From contig JAJNNQ010000137.1 of NCBI GenBank assembly GCA_027886175.1, forward strand, positions 39,852,001 through 39,916,000: a stretch of DNA of 64,000 nt, in the 5' to 3' direction. A model generated the notes under the pieces. The model was not told the DNA's origin. It saw nothing but the letters and a program-made list of their open reading frames with translations, and did no database searches. Source of the stretch: Phylloscopus collybita (lineage: Eukaryota; Chordata; Aves; Passeriformes; Phylloscopidae). Positions 48,201 through 62,649 of the stretch are shown here, piece by piece. A program made the translations under genes and the position numbers. Numbering within the stretch: the stretch's first letter is position 1; every line of letters starts with the position of its first letter.

Positions 48201-51200
48201 ATGAATTACACTTTTCAACCACTACGAAAAGCAGTTAATTTATTTGATGGGGGGGTTGGTGAGACAAGCTTAAAAAAATTCAGTTTTACTCCATTGTCCA
48301 ACATACCATCATACTGTTCCAACCCATTTACATCATATGTTATGGCACTATGGTGTATTGAAAGCTTGTCTTACTCATTTCTCATTCAAATTGAAGCATG
48401 CATATGTTTTCTCACATTAGCAAGAGACAGTGTGTTGAGAGACTTTACTTAGTACTTGCTCTGTTTAATATCTGTGAGTACCCCCAAGTCTTGCCAAAAG
48501 TAATCAACAGAGATTTGAACGGCAACAATTTTGGTAATTTACTACCACAGTAAAACTAGAAAATACAGACATAGAAAATGAAGAGTAAAATAGGTAAAAG
48601 AGTAAAAATAGATAAAACACCAATTCTGACATTGTCTTAATTTTGTCCTTTTAAGATGTTATTTTTTATCACTTAGTTGTATTTTTGACTAAAAAATTTA
48701 GCAAGCAATTCCCTTGGATATACAGTGGGAGAACTGATAAACTGTGTCTCACTATTCTGCACTATGCTGACACCATGGATCATATAAAGAATTGCAGTAT
48801 TTTACAGTCTTTATGTCAATATAATACTCTATCTACTTTAAAAGAAACAGAGGAGCCTAAACCATGCTGTGAAATAAATTGAATTCTCAATAACATAAAC
48901 GGCACTTGGAGGGTTTGGGAACACAACAGGATGAGGAAATGCCTTATAGCCATCTTGTTTTGTTTGTCTGCCTTGAAAGCCTGTAATGGAAAATCATCCT
49001 TCCATTAGAATGAACTTGCTGGCTCACGTGCCCATTAGTACTTTTCACCTTCACTTGTGGCTGTACTAGTTCCTTCCCCTGTTCCTTGATTTAAACAATG
49101 AGCCAACAACCCACATGAATATGGCTATGGAAGGGTCAGTCCATTTTAAGGGTGTGTTGACATGCATCACTGTGAAGAAATCTGGGGCTGGACACTGTTC
49201 ATCTCACTGGCTGTAAGTGTATTGTACCAGAAACATTGTCTGCTTGAAAGCTGTTCCCTCCCCCAGTTGCTCATACAAGTAGGATTCAAGATGGGATTAA
49301 GGACTGCTCCACCTCAAGCAGTGTGTCTGTTCCAAGGCTCACCAAGCTAGACACTGGATTTCCCAACCATCCTCTAGGGAAGGTTGTCCCTCTTATCTCC
49401 ACTACAGGGCTCTCGCTTGAGCTCAGACTGCTGGCAATTTGTTGTCTTAATGCAAGCACTGGAATAATCCTTTCTACAAAGGACAATGACATCCAGGCCA
49501 GCAGCTTATAGTTCATTTCCTTTGCCTGGAATCACAGTGCATGAACTCTCTACCAGATGGGATTGTTCCAGCTTGCACAGGGTGAGCAAACTCAAATCTG
49601 CTCTCAGAAGGTCTCAGCTCCTGAAGCCTTAACTCCTTTTCCTTCACCTTCACACAGAAAGCCAGACTATGGCTTAAAGTATATTGATCTTAAAGATCAC
49701 AATCTTAAAGTATATTAATTAGGAAAATTTAAAAAAGGAAGTAGCAATATGAACAGCAGTGCAACTTTTTCCAGTCCTCAACTTCAGCCTAAAGTTTGGG
49801 GTTTTTTTGCAAGTTTTTTTAATGCATGCTAGATAAGACCACTACATCCTGCTATCTCAATTGAAAGCATTTGTAAGATGAGAGGAAATATTTGTATACA
49901 TTTTTGTGACCATGTTTGCTTTCACTATGAAAAGTGAATTAAGAGTCTTACTTTCACAATTAATTTTTGAATTTAAAATTTAAGTTAAGTACTATAAAGC
50001 TGTTACTGGCTTTCCACCCAATTTAATTTATGCAAATTGTTCCTTGGGTTCCATTGTCTCATTTCGGAAATCCAGCTATAATCAAAAATAACTCAGCTAT
50101 TCCTCTATTCTTTATGTGGATTAACAGGATATTAACAAAGATATCGATGAAAATGAAGAATGATCCTTTAAATGCTACAGATCTCATGTCCCTGATACAA
50201 TGCAAAATATTGCAGCCTAGACCTCAGACCTTGTAGAACCACAGGAAGCCTTACCCAAATATTCAGGCATGGACTTCCTTATATCTCTTCTAAAGCAACT
50301 AGAATATTTTTTTTACTGGAAAACACCAGTGTGCACCAACTTCAGCTCTGCCTCTCTAATGTGTGTACAGTGCGCCGATGTCACCTTTGTAACAGCACAA
50401 TAAAAAATGCAATATAGCAGGAGCTACTACTACCAAAAAATACAGTTGTCCTTCAGTGTAAATAAAGGTTTATGTACTCTTTACAGGTCAAGATTCCACA
50501 GATACTCACGTACAACCTGCATTCAAAGCATTATGCATGGTTCATCTACTGGAATTCCTGAAAAGAGCTGCTACAGAGAAGAATGTACTACTTAGAGTAG
50601 GCTGTAAAACTTCTGACTAAAACAAATTGCTCCTAATTAAGGTTAATTAGCAGCTTAGGTCTCATCTTGTGCTATCTTTCCTGCTAAAACAATCCACCTT
50701 TGCCCTACACTGGAACAGCTTTATCTCACACCAGTGTGAGGGGAGCTCCATGTGTACTTGTCCAGAGCAATGAGCACCAATCAGAGAGGACAAGCCAGTC
50801 CAGTTAGTTTCATTCAGACCACGTGAGAAGCTTCAAAATGAACTCCTGTAAAATACCAACTATGGTTATCTCCCCAGTTCAATATCTTAACTCCAGACAC
50901 AGTAATTAGCATTATCACACATTTGCATTCTAATGAGGTATGGTGAGTACAAGTTTTTTTGAAATGGCAACATAACAAAATTGAAGTCGGAATCACAAAT
51001 AACATTTTTTCTTGTAAGTATGCTCATTAAATAAAGGAGAAAAATAGTAATTCTTAAGAAAATCTGCCAATTTCTAATCAGCAATAGCCCCAAAAAGCCT
51101 TAAATTGGATTTTTTTTTCTGAAACATGCTTCTTTTTTGGATCAAGTATCAAAATTTGAATTTTTGGATGAAAATTTTTCCAGAATAGTTTCAAAATAGT

Positions 51201-54102
51201 CTGAATCAAACATCCTCTCAGCCATGATTTCACTGTGTAGAAATGAAATGGAAATTCCAAATTTAATGAGCTCTAGTGGATGATGCCTTATAGTTCATGT
51301 ATCGATGTACTAGGCACATGAAGTTTGGGAACATCACATACCTTCTACCTTTCACATAAAAACAATTTTCACAATGAATATCCTGATGGATTCCACCTTT
51401 TCTTACACTACAGGACTGAATAACTGGAAGAGTTGTAGAAATGCTAAAATTACTTTGAGGGAAAAAAAAAAAAAGAAAAAAACAATTTTCTAAGCACAAG
51501 GCAAAAAAGAGCTTGTCTGAGTAGCAAAACTTCCAAAGCTACTTCAGTGTTTTTACACCAGAATGGAAAAACATTCCTTCCTTTAGCAGCAAGGAATGCT
51601 GCTAAAACAAAACACAAGGGAAGGCCATTTGTAATACTGATTTGACATGACACATTCACAAGAAATCACAAAAGAAACTACAGAAAAAAAACACATAGGG
51701 TTCATAACTATTTTAGTAATCCTTAAAGTCCAGCCATTATAGTACCATGCTATAGCATCTTCTTCAAAGGACAAAAGAAACATGGCTACAGATATAGCTC
51801 ATGTAAATATGCATGATTTAGCAAGGTCCTAAATATTAATGTTTTTTAGGGTAGCCTAAATATTACATATTAATAAACAAACATGACTGGAAGCAGAACT
51901 TTAAATAGAAATTCCTCTCAGTCTGGAAACAAAACCAAAACATTACCTACAATGAAATCCTACCCTTGAGCATACTGTCTTGGCAAGCCCATGATTAAGA
52001 GAAAGCAAAGCTGTTTTGGCACAGCCACACATTTCACCTAGCCTGCTAGGAAGAAAAATTAATCTTTAGAAGGAACCTCTCCACCTACACTACAAGAATC
52101 GTGCCCTTCCACTCCACGGCGGTAGATATGAAGGAAAGCTGCAGTTCACTGCCAGCAGCTCCTGCCTAATCATTTGTGATGGGAACCCAGCAATCCTGCT
52201 CTGGGTACCCCCAGGCATTGGCTCACAGCATTTCAGGAACAGCTGCTGTTTTCAACAAAACGTTGAAAAGAGATGTATCTAATTCACAGTACATGGGTAC
52301 CCTACAGCTGAATTGAGCCATAACGGCACTCATTCCGGGTGTTTCACACAATCCACAGAAATGCTTGACTAGTACATTGGCTGGACTTAACATACTCATG
52401 GTAAGCTCTAAAACCCTGGCTTCAGGAGCTGTCAATACCTCCAACAGATCTGAATTATTGAAGATGATGTTCTCCTTTCAGTGAAGGAACATCCCCACTA
52501 TGACCAAGACAGGTTGGAGAAGAAAAACAGAAGTTCCTGGTAACTGCCACGGAAGGACCCGTATCTTTACCAAAGGATCACCTTAGCACTTATGCAGCAG
52601 AGAAACTTGACAGGCTCTCCTGCCTGCAGCTCCTGCCAAAGCCTAACTACATATGACCAAGAGCTGTTGGATGGAAATCTACCTGGGAAATGATGAAGGC
52701 TTTTCCAGTAAAGGACTGTCCATTCAACCTGGAGAAGTTTCCATCAAGCACTGGAAGGTATTCTCCTCGAAAGAAATAATAAATAAATCATCCAACACAG
52801 GACAAACCCTGCACAGAAGCAGGGTCACAAGGAAACTTAAGAAGACAGACGAAGAATGGACTATAACACAAAAGTCTTGGTAAAGTCTTCACTTACAGGA
52901 ACAATCATTTAAAGTGGCTTGGTGTTTCATATGCATCCATCCTATTCTAGCCTACTTATTTTTCATCCATATTATATAAAAGCAGTTGTGAATAATCTAA
53001 TACCTGTTTACATTATACAATGTTTGAAATCAGAGGCATTAACACAGTGCTTACCTTAGGCAAAAATTTCCAAGTAAAAGTTGAATTTCATAAAACTGCC
53101 TTTCCTTACAAAGATCTCTTTTTAAATTAACAATTACTGCATGGATGCAGGTTTTCAGTTATCCTATGTCTTTCGAAAAATCAACCTCTCCAATTCTTCT
53201 GCTTTAACCATAAGAATAACTAAGTGTTTGCCACTGCCAAATCAGTCTTTATTAGTCTTCACTCACAACATGGTTTGAAGATATAAAGCATTTTTTATGT
53301 ATTTCAAGTGAGCACTGGCAGCACCTGATATACAGAAATCTAAAGCTTTTTCCCTTTCTTTTCTTTTTTTTTCCAAATTATTTAATAACAATTTGTTGAA
53401 TCATGTATTTGAAAAACAGTATTCAACCATCTCTTAAGTATTAATAAGCTGTATTTCCTTCTAGTCATGAACACGTTTTATATTGAGGAGACATATGAAT
53501 TAAAAATAGGCATTTCAAAGTTGGTGTATATTTCTTAATAAGAAGAAGCTATGTTTTTCCCAGGCACACACCAGTATTTCATTTTAGCCATGCAGTTTTA
53601 AGTACTGGAGGAAAGTATGTACAACACAACAGAAAGTGTGAGGACGGTGTAAACCAACTGTCTCCAGCCAAGCAGGATTTGGGGGAAATTATATCATGTC
53701 AAACTGACCCTTGTTGACCACCAGTTCAGTAAGTTACACCGTCCAGATCATAAATCCTTGATAAATACTTTATCCATACAGGCATGCTTTTCAGTCTTGG
53801 CAGAACATGACAGAAGTTACATCAAGTAAGCCTCATTTCAGTAGCATCTTTAATGATATTTTACGTATCTGCTAAAAGACAATGAGGGACAGGAAATCCT
53901 CCCTAGAGAGGATCTATCCTATTAATTGTTTAATGGTAAATATTACATCCTTCAGACACTGCACAGAATATCTGTTACTAGTGATCCTTCAGTTCAGTGA
54001 CCAATTGATTCTCTATTCAAGACCGTTTACAAAAGTAAGTTTACAGATATTTAGAAATAAAACAAATTCACAGTCACTATTATTTTGGTGTTTTGCTTCA
54101 AG
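45291..54102. other. Long intergenic stretch, no firm gene
   Basis: Mostly AT-rich. GC-richer, unassigned blocks lie at about 49,000-49,650 and 52,090-52,640, with frames of 60-76 codons on either strand but no matched splice pairs. An A13 run lies near 51,462. No CR1 or LTR recognised. Confidence 0.35.
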
Positions 54103-54169
54103 GAAGGATTATAACCAAAGTGGAATAGGTTCAGGAAACTATGACTACGGTTATATCGCTAAGGTTTGA
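54103..54169 (+). other. Possible short exon (very tentative)
   Basis: The acceptor TTGGTGTTTTGCTTCAAG ends at 54,102. The frame then reads KDYNQSGIGSGNYDYGYIAK before AAG|GTTTGA (weak donor) or a stop at 54,167. The S/G/N/Y/D-rich composition stands out from the flanks. No partner exon found. Confidence 0.18.
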
Positions 54170-54972
54170 GAAAAATTATTTCTGCCCTACCCAACTTGCT
54201 TCAGATGGGTACAGAATTTTATTTATTCCAGATTTTTCTTTTAAACTACAAGATTTGATATGTAATTGTCACTATGTAGTTTTAGTAAGTGTTCATTGTT
54301 ATTAACAGATATAACTGTACTGAAGAATTGCAAAGAATTTACTATCTTGCTGTCATGCTACATGAACTGTTTTTATTACAAAGGACCATATCAATTTAAA
54401 TATTCCAATAAGAGAAGAAAGCTGTATATCTCATGAGACACATAAAAAATAAACATGTGTTTCTGCCAGCTGTTCTTTTGCTAATGATTCTTTTTTTTCT
54501 TCCTCCTACTATGCTTAAGTCCCAATATACATGGAGAGTTTTGTTTGATTATTCATGGTTTTTTGCCTTTCTAAAGTCAAGTCCTTTCTTTTTCAGTGAG
54601 TATAAACACCTATGCTGGATATTTGAGCATACTATGCCTATCCAATTTTTATTACTCACACACTTGGACAAGTAAAACTGGACGCAATGTATTCTGATTT
54701 GATGTAAAAAACCCAAAGAAATTTGAAAAAAAAATTACAAAATGCAGATGAGTGATAATTCACATACTGTAATTATTTACACTCTAATTAAACTTGAAGT
54801 ATAGAGATTTTTTCCTTGTTCTTTTGATTTTTTTTTATTTGTTTGCAAGCAAAACACACAAATCTGATTATTGCCTTTTTTAAGACACCATTTCATAACT
54901 GCTCCTTAGAATGTATCTGAACTTTCTTTCCTCTGGACAATGGAACACTGATGAGGAAGTTCCCAAAATATT

Positions 54973-55800
54973 CACACAATCACAGAACAAGCAGAGTTGG
55001 AAGGACCCAAAAGGATCATCAAGTCCAGCTCCTGACCCTGCACAGCACCATTCCCAAGGCACACCATGTGCCTGAGAGCATTGTACAAACACTTCTTGAG
55101 CTCTGCCAGGTTGGTGCTGTCACCACTTCCCCAGGGAGCCTGTTTTGGTGCCCAACCATGCTCTGGGTGAAGAACCTTTTCCTGATATCCCACCTAAAAC
55201 TTCCCTGACACAACTTCAGGACATTCCCTCAGGTCCTGTCACTGGTCACCAGAGAGTAAAGATCAGTGTCAGCCCTTCCTCCTTCCCTTCCTCACAAGGA
55301 AGTAACTGCAATGAAGTCTCCCCTCAGCACCCTCCAGGCTGAACAGACCAAGTGACCTCAGCTGCTCCACATAAGGTTTGCCCTCTTTGAGGATCCTTGG
55401 ATGAATCCCTTCAGACCCAATACATTTGTGGAGATCCAGCTTAAGCAGCAGATCCACACAATTTCAGGGTCAGCTGGGATGCTGACCAGTTCAGGGCACT
55501 GAGACCCCCTTAGCCGACCATCTGCATTGAAGAGAGAGGCAAAGAATGCATTAAACACCTCTGCTTTGTCCCTGTCCCTGTTTATGAGGTGACCATCCTC
55601 ACCCTGTAACAGGACAGTGTTATTTTTACACTTTCTATTGCTATTAATATAATTGAAAAAAACCCTCTTTTTTATTGTCCTCCACAGTTCTGGCTAGTTT
55701 CAACTCTCATTGAGCTTTGACCAGAAGAATTTTCTCCCTACAGTGGCAAACAGCATCTCTGTATTCTTACCAAGTCACTTCACTATTTTTTGTGTTTGGT
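54973..55800 (-). mobile_element. CR1 LINE with internal deletion (minus strand)
   Basis: Starts on the plus strand with the reverse complement of a CR1 tail (CACAATCACAGAAC...AGAGTTGGAAGGACC) and carries a well-preserved 3' UTR. In the minus-strand frames at 55,558-55,358 and 55,457-55,269 are FNAFFASLFNADGR and LLLKLDLHKCIGSEGIHPRI, the start of the CR1 reverse-transcriptase domain. The second is fused directly to YVEQLRSLGLFSLEGAE from the 3' end. The RT core including the FADD box is therefore missing. Further upstream ORF2 remnants reach about 55,800. Confidence 0.92.
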
Positions 55801-57982
55801 CCCTTTTTCTTTTTTCAAATGAACAACAGCAGAACTAAGAAGTTTGGTGAATATATCAATTTTTATATTTGACAAGATTTGGACAGATTAAGGTATTATA
55901 CAATGAGAATGGAAAGAAAACAAGTCTAGAGCATTTACTTCCTGGCCTCAGATCTGCATGGCAAGCAACACCAGCCCTCACTGGGGACAGCTGGTACCTG
56001 TATGGGCTCCAGAAATACAAGGCAACCTCACTGTATGGTACTGTTACTGTTTCTGAGAGGCCTGAGGGAGGTGAGAGCCAAGGTCATTGCATGTTCCTAA
56101 GTTTGTGCTGCTCCAGTGCTCATAATGGCTTTTGGCACATCTAAGGTACAGCAGGAAATACCAGGCTCTGCTAGGTACCAGGGCTGTCCAGAGCTGATGT
56201 GCAAGAGTTTGCAACTCCATTTTTCCTCCTCCTGATGCACTTCCCTACATTATTATCAAAACTGCTAATGCAAAAGAATAATCCACTAAGCCCTCTCTGT
56301 GGTCAAAAGCTTTTTGCAAGTCTAAAGGACAGAGTAAAGATAAGCATGGAGCTAAAAATAACAGAAAGATAATGAGGTCTTAATTCAAATCTTTGGTCAA
56401 ATGGTAGAAATGCTAATTAAAAAGTTCTCCAATAGACTGGACTTTGTAATGTGTGTTCATTCAGTCTGGCTGTTCATGCCAGGATATCTCAGAAGTGTGA
56501 CAGGTTTCTCAAAAGAGATCTTGGATCAGACCCTAAAGCAGATCTTTAAACATGCAATATAATGGAACTTTGTATGAAATATTACATCTAAATCTCACTA
56601 AATTTCATCACTACCTAGACCAGAAGTTGGAACAGTTTGGCTTTGAAAAGCTGAAATAGCTGAAAGCTATTTACTCGGAATACAGAATACAGAAATAGAG
56701 AAATAAACATTAAAGGCTGCTGGGTGTTCTTGCTCTGCTTCATCATGTATTTCTCACAGCCATACAATAGCACTATAAACTGTTTTATGTTTTATTCTCT
56801 TTCCTTCTGTAGAAATGAACACTGATATCTGTAACAAAATAAACAAAAAACCAAACACCCCAACTTGTACTCACATTGATTTCTCCTTCACTTTAAACTT
56901 TAATTACGGTTATATCAGATACGATCAACATTTCCATCAGGGTGGAGAACTAGGGATTTACTTCCAGGTTTGCTTAGAGCTCTCTGTCAAGAAGGAAACT
57001 ATTAGGTTCAAAGTTCCCTTCCTGTTCTGAGTATCCACGAGAAGGCATCACGAAACAAAGATGGAAGGGAGCCTTCACCATTGGTTGAAAATTATTCTGC
57101 TATCAAAGCAGAAAAAACAGTCGTGTCCCAGAATCAGAAGAAACACTTCTTCCTGAAATTCTCTAAGCATTTCTTGTACACTCAACAGTTTTTAGTTAGG
57201 CCTTCCCACCCACACTCAGTCTTGAAATTATTGCTGAGAAGTGTCTTAAACACATAGTGAAATTACCCACCAGTAAACCAAGCTGCAACCTGATAATACC
57301 AGACATTGAGATGCAGACTGAGTTCAAGAGAAAACAAACCCTCAAACTGAGATACAGCAATATAACAGAGACTACATAACCAGTAGGAAAAAAAAAAAAG
57401 AAACAACAAAACAACTAACCTCCCCCATAATTCTTCTTGCATCTAACTGGGCAAGTAGTTGCTTGATTTGTAATTCATTTATCTTCCATAAGGAATGATG
57501 TTTCTTGACCCCTCTCTCTCTCAAACTGCAGGATTAGAAAGATAGCTATCTGAATTACCAAATAGAATTCTATGGGGGAGTCAGTGGGAGCTGATGTTTA
57601 AGCATACCATGATAAAAATGCCTCTTGTGACATTCTACATCTTTGAGTTTCATGTGAAATTACTTCTCAGTTCTGAAAGGAATTCTCCACAAATTTCTGT
57701 GAGTTTACTACTTCCCTTCAAATCAACCAATAAATTATGTTTTGTTGCTGTAAGAATAAAAATGTGCACGAGGGTTGATGCAGGAACATGTTGTTCCATA
57801 CAACTACTGTTGTGATCAATATTGTCTTCTGCTAATCAACATTGTCAAGTTAAATACCTCTTGCTATCTTGACTCACTGCCCCATCTCAATAGCACATCT
57901 TTGTTGAAGAAATCATCTCCATGTTCACTGCAAAACATTAGCAGATGTCAGTAGTATCCCCAAATTTAACAGCAAACCTATT
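55801..57982. other. Intergenic stretch, nothing firm
   Basis: A slightly GC-richer patch at 55,940-56,230 is unassigned. The rest is AT-rich without recognised features. Confidence 0.4.
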
Positions 57983-58007
57983 AAAAAAAAAAAAAAAAAA
58001 AAAAAAA
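57983..58007 (+). repeat. A25 homopolymer
   Basis: Twenty-five consecutive A. It could be a plain A-tract or the tail of a retroposed sequence lying to its left. No AATAAA or target duplication was found to support retroposition. Confidence 0.9.
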
Positions 58008-58519
58008 CTTCCCAGGGCACAATGAATTAACATTACTAAGGATGAGTTTTAAAATACCCTAAAATATTTTCTTTTTATATTTTTGATTCAAAATTTCTAA
58101 TATTGCTGTATGTCATCCTATGAGCTGGATTCCCTACTGCAAATCTCTTTGTGAACAAACTCCAACAGCTGTGCAAACATCAGCCACAAGGTATGGGCAT
58201 GATGCCAAATAGAAAGCTACCAAATAAGTGAAAAAATCATGTCTTCACTGAAATTGTTACTTACCAGCAACTTCTACGTACACACATGGACAGTACCATC
58301 TCAATTGTTTAGAGTTCAAAGTGACTGCTTAGACTTGAGAAGAGGCGGCTCTGGGGGGCTCTTACCAATGTGTACATATACTGAAGGGGAATGTGAAAAG
58401 GAGATGGAACCAGACTGCTCTCTGCAATGAACAGTCAATGGACAAGGAGCACAAGGTGAAACACAAAAAATTCTGATTTAAATGAGTGTAAATAAAAGCT
58501 TTTTTACTGCAATCATGAC

Positions 58520-58672
58520 TGAACACTGAAACAATTTGTTGAGAGCAGTTAAGGAGTGTCTGACCATGATATTCAAAACCCAACTGCACACGGCCCTGAG
58601 TAACCCAGAGTGACAGGAGTACATTGACATCAGAGGTCCCTTTATCCTCGACCATGCCACACTTTTTGATAT
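58520..58672 (+). mobile_element. CR1 LINE 3' fragment (plus strand, diverged)
   Basis: Contains GATATTCAAAACCCAACTG, then CACGGCCCTGAGTAACC, then AGGTCCCTTTATCCTCGACC: the CR1 3' landmarks in order. Diverged and without the terminal octamer repeat. Confidence 0.72.
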
Positions 58673-61600
58673 TAGGTAAAAAGTGATTTTTTTTTACCCT
58701 AATCAGTCCCTAATTTTATGAAAAATAAAATTAATTTCTAGGAATCAAACACAGGTAATCACAAAGTTTTGAACTGGAGATCAAAAACAGCAGCCTTCAA
58801 AAATCAGCTACCGAGTTTTACAGAAAAGTCATTGCTTTTATAGAGGCTGTGGTTTTCTGTAGCCCTTTTTGTAGTGAAACAGATGCATGATAAGGAAATA
58901 AAGACAATTTTATACTGAACTCAAAAAACTCACCTTCAAATGCTATCATCTGCTCTAAGTATGAAAGAATTACTCCAACATACGCATTTCACATATCAGT
59001 GGGAGGAATACACCAATACACACAAAATACTCAAACTATAGTGGAGCCAACAACTGACAAAATTGCCATTCTATTCCCCCATAAGGTGAAACAATTTACA
59101 GTGCTGAATGGCTCATCACAGGAAAGGATGAATATATAAAACCACTTCAACTGGTGGACAAAATCAGCACAGGCTTAGAAAAATTCTAGAGTCATGTTTC
59201 AGTGTTGCATCTGTGACTACCCTAAAAATTGATATCTTCCTGAACAGTCTCTCAGTAACAGGCTGCTTGCTGCTTTTCTTTCTTTCTTTATTTTTAAATT
59301 AGATGGGCACATGTAGGATATCAGAATGGTGCAGCCATTCCAAATGCTTCCCCCTTACAAGCTGCTTGTATGAACTGTGACTGACTTCAACAATCCTTTT
59401 GTATTTTAGATGGTCTTAAAAGAAATTCTCAGGATTTTGCCTGCCTAGTCTGTAGTCTATTCCACATTAAAACTTTTGTATCTAACACATTAAAAAGAAA
59501 AGAATTAAAAAGTCTGTTCAAGTCCAAAAATATGGTCAGGCAAAACTGGCAATAACATCAATGCATTCTTAGAATGTGATAAATATGCATTTTCCTTTTT
59601 AGGTGTAAGAGGTTGATTTATCCACAAAACTGATGTACCAGGAAATTTTGAGTAAAACCCAAAAAATAAAAAAATCATTCACCTCCTATAGACATGTTTT
59701 TAAAAAGTGGCATTGTGAAACATTTTCCAAGGAAGAAACTTGCTTAGATTTACACACAATATTAATGAGCAAGGCCAGATATAGTCTAAGCCTCCCTCTT
59801 CTTCTTCCCCTGTCCAAACTTAAATTTTCTATATTTCAGCATACATCAGTAATGAACACTGTCACACAAACTCCTCATACCACAAAAATGAACTGACAGG
59901 ACTAGTACTATCTACTGATACACTTCCATTTTGTGTGGCATTTGACATGGTTTGCCTTTGCTGTAGTGCCTTCCTGTTCCTAGTGGGATGCGAGGGGCCT
60001 AAGGGAATTTTTTAAAAATCATATCATATAAAATGGAGAAGAAAGATTTAAGTGGCTTTTGGAGCAATAGAGTGTCACTCAAACTCCCTGTATCAAATGA
60101 AGCAGGTCTCAAACTCACATTTACTTCATATCACAGAAAAAATAGCTAATATAATTATATAGAAATTTTTAACTCAATACAACAAGAAATAATATCTTAA
60201 TGCTGTTCCCAGAAAACTACAGCTAAAGAAAAAGGATGCAAATTAGGAAAGTTAATTTCAAATAAGTAGTTGAAAACTTCTTAAGCTAATTTCAAATGAA
60301 GAGTAGATTCCTAATGAGAATTTTTAAATGGGGCACGGAAGAATCAAAGGACATACACTCTTCCCAGTTCCCAACTCATATCTCATTTCCCAACTACCAT
60401 GGTTAGGGGATAAATGTTAGAACAGATTTACTGGAAAGAAATCAACTTGGAGAATAAAAAAGAGTTGTTCAAAACTAACACATTGTCATTCACCCACTGG
60501 AAAGTATAAGAAAGAAGGGTAACTCCTGAGACTGGAGCATTTAAAGCTGAGTTAGATGATGCAGAAAATTTTAATTGACAATTATGATTTAGAATTATAA
60601 AAGGAAGGCATAAGGTTAAGTTCAATTTCTATGAAAAAAGCAATTGAAAACAAAACCCAAACCATCAAACTTTTCATAACCAGGAAAAGGTCTTAAGTGT
60701 CTCCCATTGTTTAGTTAACCTCCACTGTATACACAAAGGTTCAGGCTTATTTACCATTGCTTTATGAAATCCTGTTTTATACTATAAAACAGTATCTCTT
60801 TCTAACATAAAATACAGAACAATTCAAATAGAGAGGAGGGGGAAAAAAAGGAGAGAGAGTCACATCTTATAAAATTACGGATCTAGTGAGCATTGATAGG
60901 ATAAAAGGGATCAATGCAGTTTCCATTTCTTAATTAAACACACTCCTTGAAAAATCAGATATAGATCAGGATTTTTTGCACAGCTGTAGTGTGTGACTGC
61001 AGAGGGAGACAGTTATTTCTTCTAAAACCCACACTGGCAGCATTGAAATCAGCACAAGCCAGAGGAGCAGCACATATTGCCCTCATATGTACAAAATCAT
61101 CCCTCACATGCCGTTTAGAAGGCAGAACACTGGATCAAACTGAATTCCTACCTGTCAGCCAGGAATACAGGCGACTTGGATGTCCGCTTCTGAATTGCCT
61201 GTCAGTGCAATTTATAGTCAGGGAGGGGTAAGGGGAGAACAGTGCAAAGTCAGTGTATGACATAGCTGAATTAATTACTTCATCTGCAGTGCAGTTTGCA
61301 CTGTTTTTATCTTACAGTAGCCAGGAAGCTTGACTGCTCATTCTGTACTTACACTCTTAAGACTGAAAGGATCCACACATTAGTTCAGTTAGTGTGACTA
61401 GACTGGAATGGACTACTGGGCCAGAGATCCTCTCAATGGCATTAGAAACACACACGAAGCTTCATACCGTCCAAAACTGTTTTTAATTCACCAGGAGGGA
61501 AGTATAATGAAGCATGAAAAAGTTCTTGATTAAATGAAATCAAATCTGAACAGTGAAGAGTGGGAGGCATTGTACTAGACAGTCTCTTCTGATCACCACC

Positions 61601-62645
61601 AGGACCTCCTGCCTCCTTAAGACTGAATTTCTAAGATCTGTCTGGTTCTATTAGCACAATACAAATGCTGTCTCTATGGTTTAAATGCATCAGATCGAAG
61701 AGATACACTCACAATAATTTATCTTTATTATTTGTTTCGAAGTTCTGATCTAAATAGATCTGCATCACAGTTCCCAATTATAGTTAACTTTGATTTCCAC
61801 ATGCATAACCTTCTCCCCTAAGTCACCAAACTGGGCATGGTTGCCATGTAAATACAGGAGGAGGGAGGTATGATATGTATGGCATACACTGGCAATTATA
61901 AGCTGTAGCCTTCTTACAGAGCTTGGTAAGTAAGATGACAAGTGTCCTTAGTCTCTGATGCCTTCATGATCTGCTTTTCTGCATGTCAGCATACATCACT
62001 CCTTAAAATTTTGGAGTGATACAGCTGGAATGTGCTAAAGAATGTGGTAGGAAGTGAGGAAACTCATGCACCTTTGAGAAAATGCTCAGCACTGAGTACC
62101 ACGAACTTGCATATTGCCAAGCAACTCCCATGTAGCTTTTTGCTTCCAGCCAGCATAGCATAACTTGAATATGATTAAATATTTAGTATTTTTGCTACAT
62201 AAGACTTCAGAATCTATGCAAATATTATGTCAAAATGTATTAATTTCAGAAGGTAACAAAAGAACCATGTTGTAATTTGTGTCATTTCAGTGTTGCAAGG
62301 AAGCTGGAATTCTTCTCTTGTGTAATAACCCCAGCAGCTTCAACAAACAAAAGTGAACTTCTGTGTCATCTGTTTAGACAAGTTCTGGCCATGATAATCT
62401 ATGTTTCACTGCTGACAGATAGATTTAGTGCTTCTAAACTACAGTGAAAACCAATCGATATTTCAGTGTGCAGGAAGAAGGGAAATAGAAAACTCTGTAT
62501 CTCATGACAAATAGAATGATAATCAGAACAATTTCAGTACTAGAGAAATAAAATGAAGCTGCAGTCCAGTGTCTAAAAACTTGTCAAAACTAGCATGCCT
62601 TAGGGAGTCAAAACTATCAGGCAATCTCAACAACATATACTGCCA
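58673..62645. other. AT-rich stretch, nothing firm
   Basis: A GC-richer patch at about 60,985-61,230 includes a possible 47-bp minus-strand micro-exon (61,198-61,152) described among the findings. Otherwise nothing recognised. Confidence 0.35.
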
Positions 62646-62649
62646 CCCA

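Noticed and set aside
57700..58007. Processed pseudogene ending in the A25 tract
   Set aside because: No AATAAA 10-30 nt before the tract, no target duplication and no recognisable coding remnant upstream.
61205..61225. TATA-like ATAAAT on the minus strand
   Set aside because: No initiator or open first exon at the proper distance; it better fits a branch-point/acceptor region if anything.
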